Assembly (NCBI GenBank): GCA_018292915.2
Contig: JACVVK020000541.1
Location: 219,001 to 283,000, forward strand
Direction: 5' to 3'
DNA: 64,000 bases
Origin: Batillaria attramentaria
Taxonomy: Eukaryota > Mollusca > Gastropoda > Batillariidae
Both the position numbers and the translations under genes were made by a program. This document shows, in pieces, positions 10,387-22,788 of the stretch; within the stretch, counting starts at the first letter, position 1, and every line of letters starts with the position of its first letter. The notes beneath the pieces are model-generated. The model was given only the letters and a program-made list of their open reading frames with translations, did not search any database and had not been told where the DNA came from.

Positions 10387-12521
10387 GGAGCTCCGACCAA
10401 TTTGGATTAATTACTGGATAATTGGCCAGAGTACGGGTCCAAAAATTATACCATGTAATTGCTGGTGCCTCTGCCTACGTTTTTGCAAAAGATGGTCTAA
10501 CAGTGTCTAGTGCTTCTGTGATATATTTGCTTTAGACTTAGAAGTTATTAGGTGAAAATCTTCTTGCACCACTACCATGTAATGGTGGAAGTGTACTAGT
10601 TTAGGTAGCGTACGGATCTCTGCAGCCCTCCCTTTCTGATGGGTATTTTGGGGTCCTGGGTTTCCCAGCTGTTCTAAGAATAGCCTCCCTCTAGTTAGAT
10701 CCAGCAGCTGCCCTTACAGCTGACTGTGCAATCCCTCCTCCCCCGCATCTTCCCCCTCCCACGCAGTCCTCTCTTCCCCACTAACTTTTAGGTTTGCCAG
10801 CTGATGGTGCAAGACCCGGTGCCAGCTTATTTAAGCCCTAGGTTTTACACCTAAGTTGGGGGATGCGACCAGGTGTCCCCCCGAAGTTCTGCCGGAGTGC
10901 TGCCCGAAGTGCTGTCGAAGTACTGCCCGAACGAAGTGCTGCCGAATCCTTGTCAGACTCGGAAATGTTGGTGACTTGTTAGTCAATGACAAGAAGAACT
11001 GTCGCCATCGTCACCTTATGTCCAGTACTGCTCTGAAGATCCTGACAGAGGTTCGAGGGTATCAAGAACGCAACGCTTTGTGTGTTAGAGCAGTTTAACA
11101 TCAGTCACGGTGAAACGGACATGCATCCTTCCCGGTCATCTCTAAGAAGTGTGGTCTACTCCAACCGACCTTGTATTGAACAACCCGTCACAGAACTGTG
11201 TTAGCGCCGGACCGGACGGACTAGCTACAGAACTGTGTCCCGTGTGCGGTACAGAGGAAGCGTGGGTCACGACTGCAGCGAACCCAGTGAAGAACCTGTA
11301 CTGATCTCGCCCTGTGGTCCGACAGCACGTGCCACGAGGAGTCACCGTCTGCCCAGTGTTGCAACCTGCGCCGACACCTGTGATTCTGAGGGGCACGTGC
11401 GCACGGAATTCATCGCTGAGCATTTGGTGCCAGATCACAGCGCACACTTACACCGCCGACCGAGCGACCAGGGCTCCGCCAGAGGTCTGCGAGGACGGCT
11501 GAAACCCTTTCATCGCTACAGATTGGCAAGTAGAACGACTAACAATAACCATTACCTTTTCTATCTCCCCTTCCCCTCGCGCGCAGAGACCTGTATTCAG
11601 AAGAGAGGTGTATTTGTAGGATATTTGTGTTGTGTCCGCCAGTGCAGACTAGGACTCTTCTGGTATATAGTAAGGTTAGTGAGAAGGTTTGTTGTTTAGG
11701 GATTTGAAATAGAATTGTGATTTATAGTTGTGTTTGGTGGTGAGATTGAATCAGGAAGACTAGTTAAAGTTTAGACTGAGACGTTGCTGCCTTGCAGAGG
11801 ACTGACCCTCATTCCTCAAGGGTCCACGTTGGGATTGTGCCGTTGTTTTGCTTGTTAGAAATAATAACCGTTCACAGACTTTATCTCTCTTGTTGAGTCT
11901 TTTATATTGTTTGTTTGTGTTGTACGTACGCATCAGTCAGTTTGCTCTCACTAGTCACAAACACTGCCTCCTGACAAAGACAAGTGTTAGACTAGGAAAT
12001 TGGACCGCTCGGGGCAGACTAGCGTGCGCACGCACTAGGCTCACAAGACATTAGAGTCACACAGATCATAGTATTGAAATTGTTGGGGGTGACGGCACAG
12101 AGAACCACCACCTCCCCCTCTACCTAACCCCTCCACACCTTTTCCCTCTCCCCTAAATCACCATCTTTCCCTCTCTCACCTCTTTTTCCCCTCTTCCTCT
12201 CTCCCTTCTCCCCTTCTATCCCTGAATCTCTCTACCCCTTCCTCTCCTCCTCTTCTCTCTTACGCTCTAGGGAAACACTTGGTGCCTTTTCTATCTCTCT
12301 TTCCCGCTTCTCACTCTTCTCTCTCTAGAGCGTGTCTTTCTGTCTTTCTCTCTCCTCTCCTCTCCCTTCCCCTGTTTGTAGTTCCGCCACCCACCCCCGG
12401 CGGCGGAATACTACACTTCGCCAGAAATTTGAGGATGAAAGCTGGGGATCGGTGAACTCAGTGCTAGTGAAATCTCACAGCTAGTCAGTGTTCGCCATGC
12501 GTGAGCCGGTCAGCCAGTGAC
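10387..12521 (+). other. 5' UTR of the Tx1/L1-like LINE
   Basis: No long ORF on the plus strand. The first half includes tandem-like CCGAAGTGCTGCC steps near 10880-10945. The last 300 bases before ORF1 (12100-12390) are a near-continuous CT-rich tract. An upstream ATG at 12496 opens an eight-codon frame that overlaps the ORF1 start. Promoter activity of this region is inferred from its position only. Confidence 0.6.
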
Positions 12522-13665
12522 ATGACAAGAAAATCAGTCAAGCGTAAACCGTCGCAGCACTCGAGTGAAGAGCAAAGCGTGGACTCTACCTCAGTGACAG
12601 CAAACAAAACGTACGTGAAACAGACTGTGCCAAATCGCCCGAAGAGATCAAAGAGTGTACCAGCAGGTGAGCATGCTACAGCTGAAGCTGTCGCCAACAT
12701 ACTAGAACATTTTCCAGTGACAAGGAGAGCGTCTACATCAACATTCGTCATGGCAGAAAGTAATCAAGGACAATTGACATCGGCAGGCGAGCTAACAGGT
12801 GCTAGTGCTGACATTGAAAAGAACATCTCCATCGTTGATGTGTGGAAAAAGCTCCAAGAAGTCGTGAGTTCACTGGAGAATATTAGCACCGAAGTGAAAA
12901 CGTTTGCAGGTACACTGTTCGAACTCAGACAAGAGAATGACTCGCTGAAAAAAGAACTTGATAAGTGTAAAGCCGAACTCGCGGAGGGGAAGAGAGTTGC
13001 AGAGGAGGCAACGCAGCGGCTAAGAAGAACAACGAAGAGCTAGAACAACTTACCGCGGCCGCAACAACATCAGAGTGTATGGTATCCAGGAGGGAGACAG
13101 GGAGTCTTCAGACGAGTGCGAAGCAAAGGTGCTCAAAATTATCAACGACAAGCTAGGCCTGAGAAACATCGGTCCGAATGATATCGACGCTGTACACAGA
13201 CTGGGAAGGAAACAACAAAGAGATCGGGGAGATATGGACAGTGACAGTGAAGGGGAGAAGGACAAAGGACCGCGTCCGATTATCGTACGTTTTGTTTCCA
13301 GGAAATGTACTCAAGCGGTGATCAGAAACAGGCGTAAACTGAAAAACAGTAGGATAGTTATCGCCGAGGACCTTACACAAGCACGCTACTCCTTGCTGAT
13401 GCGGTGTCGTCAGCATGAGGGTGTAGAGGATGCCTGGGTTTGGAACGGGAAGATTTTTGTACGAGAAGCCGCAAACCGCAAAGTGATAGGGATCAAATCA
13501 CCGACAGACTTGCTTAAACTGACGGTCACCTCAACTCCTCTCCACCAGCCGAGATACGGTCGTCGCCCCTACGCTTATCAGCGCGGTCGTGGAGGTATGC
13601 GTACCGCAGCGTTCGCCGCAAGCGACTGGGATGATGATACGGTTACTGAGTCAGTGCGACTATAA
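12522..13665 (+). pseudogene. LINE ORF1: nucleic-acid-binding protein, frameshifted
   Basis: The first part (ATG at 12522 to a stop near 13043) ends in a heptad-rich coiled coil (LQEVVSSLENISTEVKTF, then ELRQENDSLKKELDKCKAEL). The second part, in another frame from about 13063 to 13665, starts RNNIRVYGIQEGD and continues with DIDAVHRLGRK, RPIIVRFVSRKC and NSRIVIAEDL. This is the RRM-plus-C-terminal-domain layout of L1/Tx1 ORF1 proteins, which coat LINE RNA as trimers. Indels between about 13020 and 13060 separate the halves. The segment after the RRM-like domain (GRRPYAYQRGRGG) is Arg/Gly rich. No CCHC knuckle is visible. Confidence 0.8.
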
Positions 13666-14612
13666 ACAGTTCGATTCCATCTCTGGACTTTATTTCAAGA
13701 ATCTGCGTGTCTTTCAATTCAACGCGCACGTGTAGTAAGTACTCAACTGTTTTCTCAGGCTCACCATGGGAATGGGTACTGGGTCAAGCATCCCACGTGC
13801 TTGTGTTTATGTACAGCGAGGTCAACTCCTGACCTCCCCTATCTACATGTCTGCGCCCCATGATGCGCATCTGATGGTATGTGCACATTTTGCTTTCAAA
13901 ATTGTACTACTTGTATTTGAGTTATATTGTGGATGAAACAGATATTTTCGGTTTGTTATCACAATGTAAACAATCCGTTTTTGGATTGTAATTTTTTTCC
14001 CCCGTGCTCCTTTTTTTTTTGGTCATGTTTATCGAGTGGTTTGAAGCCCGTCAGGATCACAGGCATGCGCAACGCGTAACCTTGTAACTGTGTCAGGCCA
14101 CGATGTCGGAGCACGCTGTACTTTTTTGTTTGATGCGTCGCCACACGAGTTGGCACTTTGTAGTGTCTATGTACATTCCTGGGGTGGAAGAAGGATGATG
14201 GTAGGAGATTCCTTTGTGCACTTCGTGTTTTTGGAGTACCTGGTCCCGCTGTCATGCGTGCGTTTGGGGTCAGTGACTATGACCGTCTAGTGCTTGCACT
14301 TTCAGTAGATCAGACTGAAACCATCTTGCAAAAGGTAGGCCACTCAACCAGAGCGGTGTTTTTCCAAATTGATGTTTTTCCCTTACTTTCTTCTGTCTAT
14401 CTTCTTTGAACTTATGTGTAAATACCCTTTTCTCTCAGTGGGTGTATGTGTGGAGTGTACTAAACCAAAAGTCGCTACCTTTCTTTCTAGCTTTGTTGGT
14501 GGATTATCGTCTGCTACATGTAGTAGTATTGTACATGTATACTGTCTTCTTGTCACAGATGTAACGACTAGTGATATCGACATTGTAAAAGTAATTATAT
14601 ATTCCCGAAAAT
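13666..14612 (+). other. LINE inter-ORF region
   Basis: About 950 bases between ORF1 and ORF2 with no coding frame on the plus strand. Long for a LINE spacer, so part of it could be a decayed ORF segment or an unrecognised insertion. Confidence 0.5.
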
Positions 14613-17600
14613 ATGTCGTCTAGTGCAAAAATCACCATAGCCTCTATGAATTGTCAAGGACTAAATGATGCACAAAAAAGGAGGGATGTTTTTCACTACT
14701 TGAGAGGAAAAGCCTACTCTGTGTACTTTTTACAAGACACACATTTCACTCCAGAATTAGAAAGTTACATTAGAGCAGAGTGGGGCTACAAATGCTGTTT
14801 TTCTTCATTCAGATCAAATGCACGTGGTGTAGCTATTCTATTTAACAATAACTTTGAGTTTGAATTGAGAAAAACTTATAAGGATACATCAGGCAATTAT
14901 ATTTTTGTATCGATCTATTAAAGCAATGGACAAGGAATTACTGTTGGTAAATCTGTATGGCCCAAATGCGGATAATACGGATTTCTACCCAGACTTACAA
15001 GAAAGCATTCAAGAAGTCGGCTTTGAAAATGTTATTATTGGCGGTGATTGGAATGCTGTTTTAAATTACTCCTTGGACTGTTACAATTACAAACATCACA
15101 ACAACCCAAAATCTACACAGCAGATCGAACACTTAATGGACAGTCTAGACTTGTTAGACATATGGCGGGAGTTAAATCCCGAATTGAGGCGCTACACTTG
15201 GCGAAGAAATAGACCTAACAAGCAGAGTCGACTTGACTTTTTTCTGATTTCAGAATTATTATGCACTCAAGTGATAGATGCTGACATCCTGCCTGGCTAT
15301 AGGACAGATCATTCTTTGATACTAATTACTTTCCAATATGGTACAGAAACAAAAAGAAAAACACTCTGGAAATTTAATTCCTCACTTCTAAGGGATGAAA
15401 GTTATGTGGCTGAGGTAAATGGCGTTATTGATAGTTTTATTAAAGAGTATGCAGCCCTTCCATACCATCCAGCGAAAATACTGAAGATCCCCAAGCAAGA
15501 AATTCAATTCACTATATCAGATCAAACATTCCTCGATACACTGTTGATGAAGATAAGATCAAAAACAATCTCCTATGCTGTAATGAAAAAAAAGGAATGA
15601 CTCACACATGGAAGAGGATCTTAATAAAAAGATAGAGAGGCTGGAGGAAAAAAATGTGCCCTCAGAGGAAGAAAAATTGCAACTCAAAACATATAAAGAC
15701 GCTCTTCAAAAAATAAGAGAAAAAAGAATGAAAGGTGTGTTATTACGGTCTAGAGCGAGATGGGTGGCAGAAGGAGAAAGAATTACAAAATACTTTTGTG
15801 GATTAGAGAAACGAAATTATATAAACAAACAGATGTTAAAAATTGTCAATGGTAATGGGGCTGAATTAACAAAAAATGAGGAAATTATTAAAGAGGTGGG
15901 GTCTTTTTATGAACATTTATATTCTCATAGACAGGTAGAAAACTGTGTTATTTCAGATTTAGTAGAAGAAATTCCCAGATTTACAGAGGAGGAAAGACAG
16001 TCATTAGAAGGTATGATTACACTAGACGAGGCAGGATTAGCGCTTAAACAAATGAAAAATGACAAAAGCCCAGGCAGTGACGGATTCACAGCAGAATTTT
16101 TTAAGTTTTTCTGGTTACAGATAGGACCTTTTGTGGTCAGATCCCTTAATGAAGGATATAGCAAAAGAGAACTATCGTCAACGCAGAAAGAGGGAATTAT
16201 TATATGTATTCCGAAAGCTGATAAACAAAAAGAGCTTATTAAGAATTGGCGACCCATCTCACTCCTGAATGTAGTTTACAAAATTGGGTCCAGTTGCTTA
16301 GCTAATAGATTAAAAGGTGTACTGTCCTCAATTATTAGCGAAGATCAGTGCGGTTTTGTACCGCATCGATACTTAGGAGATAATGTCCGTATGATATATG
16401 ACACTATGTATTATTTAATAAAAGACAATAAACCTGGTTTGTTACTATGTCTAGACATTGAGAAGGCATTCGATAGCGTGGATTTGGGATATATGCTGAA
16501 GGTATTACAGGCCTTCGGGTGCGGACCAGAATTTTGTCAGTGGATTCAAACTTTTTATAGTAGAATAAAGTCTGCCGTGTCTGTGAATGGTTGTCTTACA
16601 AACTGGTTTCCCATACAAAGAGGCGCCGACAGGGGGACCCCGTTTCGCCGTACATTTTTGTGATGTGTGTAGAAATATTAGCAATTATGATTCGACAAAA
16701 TAAGTTCATTAAAGGGATAAAAATAGGTACTGCAGAAACTAAAATACTACAGTATGCAGATGACACAGAAATGTTGTTAGAAGGGGACAAAAGATCCTTT
16801 GAAGAATCTATACATATATGGTAGAATATTTTGGGCAATTTTCAGGTCTCAGATTAAATACGGGGAAAACACTAGCAGTTTGGCTCGGCAGTAAGCGGAA
16901 TTCATCTCTGAAATATATGCCTCATCTTCAGATGGACTGGAATCCAGACAGGTTCAAAATACTGGGCATTTGGTTTACAAATGATCTGAAAAAATGTGAA
17001 GAAATAAATTACACAGAAAAATTCTTAGAAATTAAAAAAATGTACAAAACATGATTGAAAAGGCAAATTACACCACTTGGTCGAGTAGCAGTTGTTAAAG
17101 CACTAATTCTTTCAAAAATTACACATCTTTGGTTACTTTTGCCTAACCCACCAGATGGGTACACTCAGGAACTACAAGAGTCAGCTTTCTACTTTGTTTG
17201 GAACAAGCAGAGGGACAAAATTAGTCGAAAGAACTCAACAAAGAATGTCTTGGAAGGGGGTATGCAGATTCCGGATATATCCAAAAGCAGATGAAGGCAA
17301 AAAGTTAACATGGATCAGAAAGCTACTTTGTACAGAACATAAGTGGAAGACACTTTTACATTCATCATACCCTCTTTCAATATCAATTGACAAACTTGGC
17401 TCAAATTTACCTATCAATCGTTTGGGACTAAACAAATTTTGGAGGGACTGCCTAAGGGCATACAATGATTTTGGAAACAAGCTTGAAATAAAATCCGCAG
17501 CAGAATTTGTCGTGGAACCCTTATTCTACAATAATCATTTGAAATTAGGGAATTGTTCCATATATTTTAAGAAATGGATGGATAATAATATTCATTGTAT

Positions 17601-18410
17601 CGGTCACCTCCTGGAGTGTGATGGAACGTTCTTAAGTTACAGAGAATTCATTAGGAAATATGGATGTTTTACAAATTTTGTGACTTATGCTGGATGCTTA
17701 AAGGCAATTAGAAAGTATATGAAGTATGCCGGTATCCAGGTCATAGACTTTAACTCCGGTGTACAGCCAACGAAGTTGATACAAGTTATTTTGCAGTCTT
17801 CCAAAGGAGGCCGGTTCTTCTATGATATATTGAACAAAAATCTTGTATACCCGAACTGTGTTGGGAAATGGGAACAAAGATTGTCAAAAGAGGTTGTATG
17901 GCCTCAGGTTTTCAAAAAAATACAAAAAATACCGGATATTAAATTAAAATGGTTTCAAACCAGAATATTACATCGAATACTTGGTACAAATGTTATGTTA
18001 CAAAAAATGGGCATCAACGACACAGATAAATGTACTTTTTGCTCTGAAGGGAAAGAAAATATTCAACACATTTTTTGGGGATGCCCAAAGGTACAGTTCT
18101 TTTGGAATACATTCCAAAATGAGCTTAACTTAAATTGTGAAAATATTTCATTGCATCTCACAGAAAATATTGTTTTGTTTGGATGTGATGTCAACTTCAA
18201 ATCAGACTGTACTTTTGATCTTATATTGCTACTTGCAAAATTTTAATATTCCTGCAGATGTAACAAGACATCACCTGCTATGTACCCATTTATAGAACTG
18301 CTTAGATGCAGATATAATATTGAGAAATATGCTGCTCGACTGAGAATCAGTTATGGACAATTTCGAGCCCGCTGGTGTAGGTACTTACCACTACTGTGGA
18401 AAAAAAACCA
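14613..18410 (+). pseudogene. LINE ORF2: endonuclease and reverse transcriptase, broken
   Basis: ATG at 14613. Apurinic-type endonuclease: ASMNCQGLND, FLQDTHFT (Asp where Glu is usual), GGDWNAVLN (about 15040), SRLDFFLIS (about 15225) and YRTDHSLILI (about 15298). Reverse transcriptase: KSPGSDGFTAEFFK (about 16066), NWRPISLLNVVYKI (about 16240), LLCLDIEKAFDSVD (about 16440), QGDPVSPYIF (about 16630, new frame) and YADDTEMLL (about 16752). The C-terminal Cys/His region CTFCSEGKENIQHIFWGC is at about 18030. The coding frame ends near YGQFRARWCRYLPLLW (about 18352-18402). Frame changes or stops occur near 14910, 15600, 16625, 16823, 17054 and 17200-17300. Functional in retrotransposition originally, dead here. 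Confidence 0.9.
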
Positions 18411-18419
18411 AAAAAAACC

Positions 18420-21400
18420 CTATCTGTACTTAGGCCCTTGGCTCCACGTGGAGCATAGGCCATCGACAACCCTTCGCCATCGCACTCTGTTCTGGGCTAG
18501 TCTTGCCACTCCAGTCCAGTTGGTACCCTGCTTACATAGCTCTGCCTCAGTGTCCCGCCTCCAGCTGTTGCGAGGCCGGCCTCTCTTCCTTTTCCCCTGT
18601 GGGTTCCATGTCAGGGCTTGGCGTGTGGTGCTGGATGCTGGCTTCCTGAGGGCGTGTCCAATCCAGCCCCACTTCCTCCGCAGGATCTGCTTGGCCACTG
18701 GTTCCTGCCCCGCTCGCTCCCACAGCTCTTCATTCCGGATCTTCTCTGGCCATCGGATGTTGAAGATGCGCCTCAGACAGGTGTTGAGAAATGTCTGGAT
18801 CTTCTGCTGCATGGTCTTCGTTGTCCTCCATGTTTCGCATCCGTAGAGCAGAACCGACTTCACGTTGGAGTTGAAGATGCGAAGTTTGGTTCTTATGCTG
18901 ACAACTTTGGATGCCCAGACGTTCTTCAGCATGACCATCGCTGCCCTTGCCTTGCCGATTCTGGCTGTGACGTCTCGGTCTGTGCCTCCCTGTCCATCAA
19001 CCACACTTCCCAGGTAGACAAAGGACTCTACCTCCCTGATGGGCTCTCCACCGACTGTGACTGGTGTGTTGGCAGTGGTGTTGATCTTCATCAGCTCGGT
19101 TTTCTTCCTGTTGATCTTGAGCCCTGTTCCGGCTGATGTGGCTTCCAGGCGCGTAGTCTTGTCCTGCATCTGGCTGTGGCTGTGAGACAGGAGCGCCAGG
19201 TCGTCTGCGAAGTCGAGGTCATCCAGCTGCGTCCAGAGTGTCCACTGTATCCCGTTTTTCCTGCCTGCTGTAGTGGTCTTCATGATCCAGTCGATGACCA
19301 GGAGGAAGAGGAACGGGGACAACAGGCATCCCTGGCGGACTCCGGTCTTCACCTCGAAGCTTTCTGACAACTGGCCAGCATGAGCAATCCTGCAGCTCAT
19401 GTCTTGGTAGGTGCACTGGATCAAGGAGATGATCTTCCCGGGAACTCCATAGTGCCTTAGCAGCTTCCACAGTGCCTCTCTGTCTACACTGTCGAAAGCC
19501 TTCTCATAGTCTATGAAGTTGATGTAGAGAGGGGAGTTCCACTCCAGTGACTGCTCCACAATGATGCGTAGGCTGGCAATCTGGTCAGCGCAGGACCTGT
19601 TCCTGCGAAAGCCCGCCTGCTGGTCTCGGAGCATGGGGTCGACTGCCTCTCTCATCCTCTCCAGTAGAATTCTGTTGAGAACCTTGCCTGGCACTGACAG
19701 GAGCATGATCCCTCTGTAGTTGCTGCAGTCCCTGAGGTCCCCTTTCTTTGGCAGCTTGATGACGATCCCTTCTTTCCACTGGGCTGGCACCTCTTCCTTC
19801 TCCCAGATCTTGCTGAAAAGGCTGTGCAGCATGTTGACGGCTGTCTCTGTGTCTGCTTTGATGGCTTCTGCTGGTATCTCGTCCGGCCCTGCAGCTTTCC
19901 CATTTCTCAGTGTCATGATGGCTTTCCTGATCTCCGCCTTAGAGGGCTTGTCACAGTTGATGGGTAGTTCTGTCTCTGCTGGTGGGATGTCTGGTGGTGT
20001 TTCAGGGATGGGGCGATTTAACAGCTCCCTGAAGTGTTCTGCCCATCGCTTCAGCTGTTCCTCAGTTGTTGTCAGTGGGTGCCCGTTCTTGTCCTTCACT
20101 GGTTTGTCTGTCTGCTGGAATTTGCCCGCGAGCTTCTTGGTCACCTGGTACAGGTCTTTTAGATTCCCTTGTCGGGCTGCTTCCTCTGCTTGACTGGCCA
20201 GGTTGTCGATGTAGTCCCTCTTGTCCTTCCTGGTGCTCCTCTTCACTTCTCTGTCAGCTGCTGTGTATTCTTCCTGTGCCTTTGCCTTAGCTCTTCTTGT
20301 TCGGCTCGTGTTCAGTGCAGTTTTCTTCTCTTTCCTAACTTCCAGCTTCTGGATGGTATCAGCAGAGATCCATTCCTTATGTTGGGTCTTTCTCTTGCCA
20401 AGGACCTCTTCGCATGTGTCGTGCCAAAGTTTCTTGCTGTGTTCCCAGTGTGTCTCGATATCCATTTCACTGTCTTCTATCAGGTCTTGCAGTGGCTGGA
20501 ACCTGTTGGAAAGGCTGATCCGGAATGCTGCTTGTGAGTCTGTGTTCCTGAGTAGTCCAACGTTGTACCTGGTCCGTGTGTTGTTGGCGTTGGTGTGCCT
20601 CTTAAGCCGAAGTCTCAATGTTGTTGCAAGAAGGTGGTGGTCTGATGATACATCGGCACCCCTCATCACGCGCACATCCCGCCACGATCTCCTGAACTTC
20701 CGGCTGATGCAGATGTGATCAATCTGGTTCTCCGTGACATGGTCCGGTGATCTCCATGTGGCCTTGTGGATGCGCTTGTGTGGGAAGATGCTGCCTCCTA
20801 TCACTAGCTGGTTCAGGGCACAAAAGTTTGCAAAGCGCTCGCCATTTTCGTTCATCTGTCCCAGTCCGTGTGTTCCCATGGTGTCCTCGTAGCCTGTGTT
20901 GTCTGATCCAATCTTGGCGTTGAAGTCTCCCATCAGTATGGTCATGTCCTTGGCTCCTCCTCTATCTATCACTGTCTGCAGTTGTTGGTAGAAGTCATCT
21001 TTTTTTCTCCTCTTCCGCATCATTGGTGGGAGCATAGCACTGGATGATGTTCAGCTTGATGTCTTTTTTCTTGGTGATGAATTTGGCTGTGATGATGCGG
21101 GAGTTGACAGGTTCCCAGCCGATGAGTGCCCGCTGTGCCTCCGGTGCCAGCATCAGGGCCACGCCCTCAGTGTGGGGGGCTCCATCCTCTGTGTGTCCAG
21201 AGTACAGCAATTGCTCTCCCGATGAAAATCTCAGCTGTCCTGTCTGTAGCCACCTTGTCTCACTCAGTCCCAGTACTCCTATCTTGTAGTTCTTCATCTC
21301 TCTTGCTACTTGTATGGTCCTTCCTACTTCATACATTGTCCTGATGTTCCATGTGGCTACTCTCGTTGTTGTCCTGGGTGTTAGAAGGGGGGTCGGCCTT

Positions 21401-21435
21401 GCAGCTTCCTTTCGGCTTTCACTGCAATGCGTCAT
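18420..21435 (-). pseudogene. RTE LINE polyprotein: endonuclease and reverse transcriptase, one frameshift
   Basis: Start ATG at 21435, supported by alignment with the other copy (MTHCSES here, MTRAGES there). Endonuclease: VATWNIRTMYE, LSETRWLQTG, MGDFNAKIGSD, NQIDHICISRKF and SSDHHLL. Reverse transcriptase: FRRNRSCADQI, FIDYEKAFDSVDRE, GVRQGCLLSP, LDFADDLALL (near 19205) and GLKINRKKTE. C-terminus: RKWGWIGHALRK and GRPRNSWRRD. A single frameshift lies at a T run near 21000-21007, splitting off the first ~146 residues; otherwise the frame is open for 871 codons. The reading frame runs off the element: its TAG stop (18420-18422) is in the target-site duplication. Endonuclease nicks the target and the RT copies RNA there. 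Confidence 0.92.
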
Positions 21436-21714
21436 AGGTCTCCGGGATGGAGACCCTTCCTCGCCCAGGTGAATGTCTTGGTTTGTTGCTGTCGATGCTT
21501 TTGTAACTTAATGTTTTTTTACAGGTAGGGCTGTTAACCCTACGCAAACCCGTTTAGCCTCTTGGAGAGGTGGTCCACATTCGTCTGACCTCTACCCTTC
21601 GACCTGTCCAGCTTGGGTGACCCTGCCAGGAGCATGTGCTCCTGCTGGCATAGTTCTCTGGGTCATTGAGGTACACAAGCCACTACCCCACGACAAGGGG
21701 TGGACCATGTAGGG
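18431..21714 (-). mobile_element. Full-length RTE-type LINE, minus strand, nested in the Tx1-like LINE
   Basis: CCTATCTGTACT occurs at 18419-18430 and again at 21715-21726, a perfect 12-bp target-site duplication. The element between is 3,284 bp. Read from 21714 it has a short 5' UTR (about 280 bp), one long ORF and almost no 3' UTR. The second RTE copy at 32668-35940 has nearly the same length and shares the 5' UTR blocks, including GCTGGACAGGTCGAAGGGTA, so both look full length. Removing it rejoins the Tx1-like LINE 3' UTR. Confidence 0.9.
21435..21714 (-). promoter_or_regulatory. 5' UTR of the RTE LINE, with a conserved hairpin
   Basis: On the minus strand, CAGGAGCA and TGCTCCTG form an 8-bp hairpin near 21635-21655. 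At the same place the 32.7-kb copy has CGGGAGA, a TTCG loop and TCTCCTG. The stems differ in sequence but still pair, and the flanks (CTATGCC before, GGCAGGGTC/GGTAGGGCC after) are alike. The next block, GCTGGACAGGTCGAAGGGTA, is identical in both. This suggests a structured RNA leader. I could not build a complete HDV-type ribozyme from it. Confidence 0.55.
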
Positions 21715-21726
21715 CCTATCTGTACT

Positions 21727-21817
21727 GCGAATATAATTTACTCTGTTATGTACCAGCATAAATGTCAACCACACACGCACTCCCTCTCTCTCTCTCTCTC
21801 CCTCCTCCCCCCCCCCC

Positions 21818-21848
<31 letters not shown>

Positions 21849-22067
21849 CACATAAAAATGCACACACATTTTTCATAGATAATTTTTTTTATGAGTAAAA
21901 TCATGGATGGTTACGAACGCATATGATGTACATGAATGTGTGTTTATGTCACAGTATGTATACGTATGTACCCTACTCTATGTTTGACGTACGAGCCGGT
22001 GTGTGTGGAAAAAGAAGTTCAATAAAAAAAAAAAAATATATACTCACATCACAAAAAAAAAAAAAAA
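21727..22067 (+). other. 3' UTR and A-tail of the Tx1/L1-like LINE
   Basis: Continues the LINE after the RTE insertion. Contains (TC)n tracts at 21780-21846, a TTCAATAAAAAA poly(A) signal-like string at 22018, and an A-tail at 22053-22070. Confidence 0.65.
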
Positions 22068-22087
22068 AAAGTTTCATTTTATTGATT

Positions 22088-22788
22088 ATTCAGTCTCTTT
22101 TAGGTATAATAAACCTAATACAGTGATGTGGCCAGCTCGGAGACCGGATGGGACAAATTGTCCTGAAGCCAAACACTTGATAGGACATTTTGAATTAATG
22201 GGACATGGAAACGTCAAAAAAAAAAAAAAAAAAAAAAAGTTAAATTATTGTTCTAATTTAATACAACTTTTAAATAACAGAACTAGATGTCATATTTACC
22301 AGGAGTTTTTAATAGACACCACTGACAAACTGATCTCATTTTCTAATCGAGACTTCAAAATGGCAGAACAATATTGGATAAAATGAAGAATTTGTTGTAA
22401 GAAACTGATTGTTTCAAATAAAAATAAAAAGACAACACTGTCAGAAAAGAGAATGTATTCATGAGTGTGTTAGAAGGGTCTCTTTCTCAGTTCTCTGTTT
22501 TAACACATTCACCCCTGCTGACACCTGCTGTCCATCCATGCTAAAAGAGGTAAATGAGCTTAAGTGCCCCTGTGCCTGTTTCTCTCCCTTAGTTCACTGA
22601 AACATGTGATGCCTATGAATCCATTAACCCTCTCAGATCCGCGAGCACACATTTCTGACACAAGACTTCCTTAGAAATCTTTTGTCAGTAATGTGTTCTA
22701 CGATGGTAAAGGGCTAAAGACTTTCAGCTTCTCTCATTTCACCCCTTGACTACCAAGGCATGGAAGTGGCCATGCATTTGCATGGCCA
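22088..22788. other. No recognised feature apart from an A run
   Basis: An A homopolymer lies at about 22217-22238. Copies of GGGACA/TGTCC-type words occur near 22149 and 22192 and again near 23785-23860, possibly marking a decayed element between them. Confidence 0.4.

Larger units (their letters stand above)
10387..22067 (+). mobile_element. Full-length Tx1/L1-like LINE, interrupted by an RTE LINE
   Basis: Contains a ~2.1-kb 5' UTR, ORF1 with coiled coil and RRM-like domain, ORF2 with endonuclease, reverse transcriptase and a C-terminal cysteine/histidine region, then a 3' UTR ending in AATAAA-type and poly(A) sequence (22053-22070). AAAGTTTCATTTTATGATT before 10387 recurs after the A-tail at 22068-22087 with one inserted T, as expected of a target-site duplication. 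The RTE insertion at 18431-21714 accounts for 3.28 kb, leaving about 8.4 kb of LINE. Both ORFs are broken by frameshifts, so the copy is inactive. The clade (Tx1/L1 group) follows from the two-ORF layout and the NRRNNIRVYG-type ORF1 motif. Confidence 0.8.

Noticed and set aside
18618..20718. Several plus-strand frames of 60-190 codons
   Set aside because: They lie antisense to the RTE LINE ORF, show no motif, and follow from its codon use.
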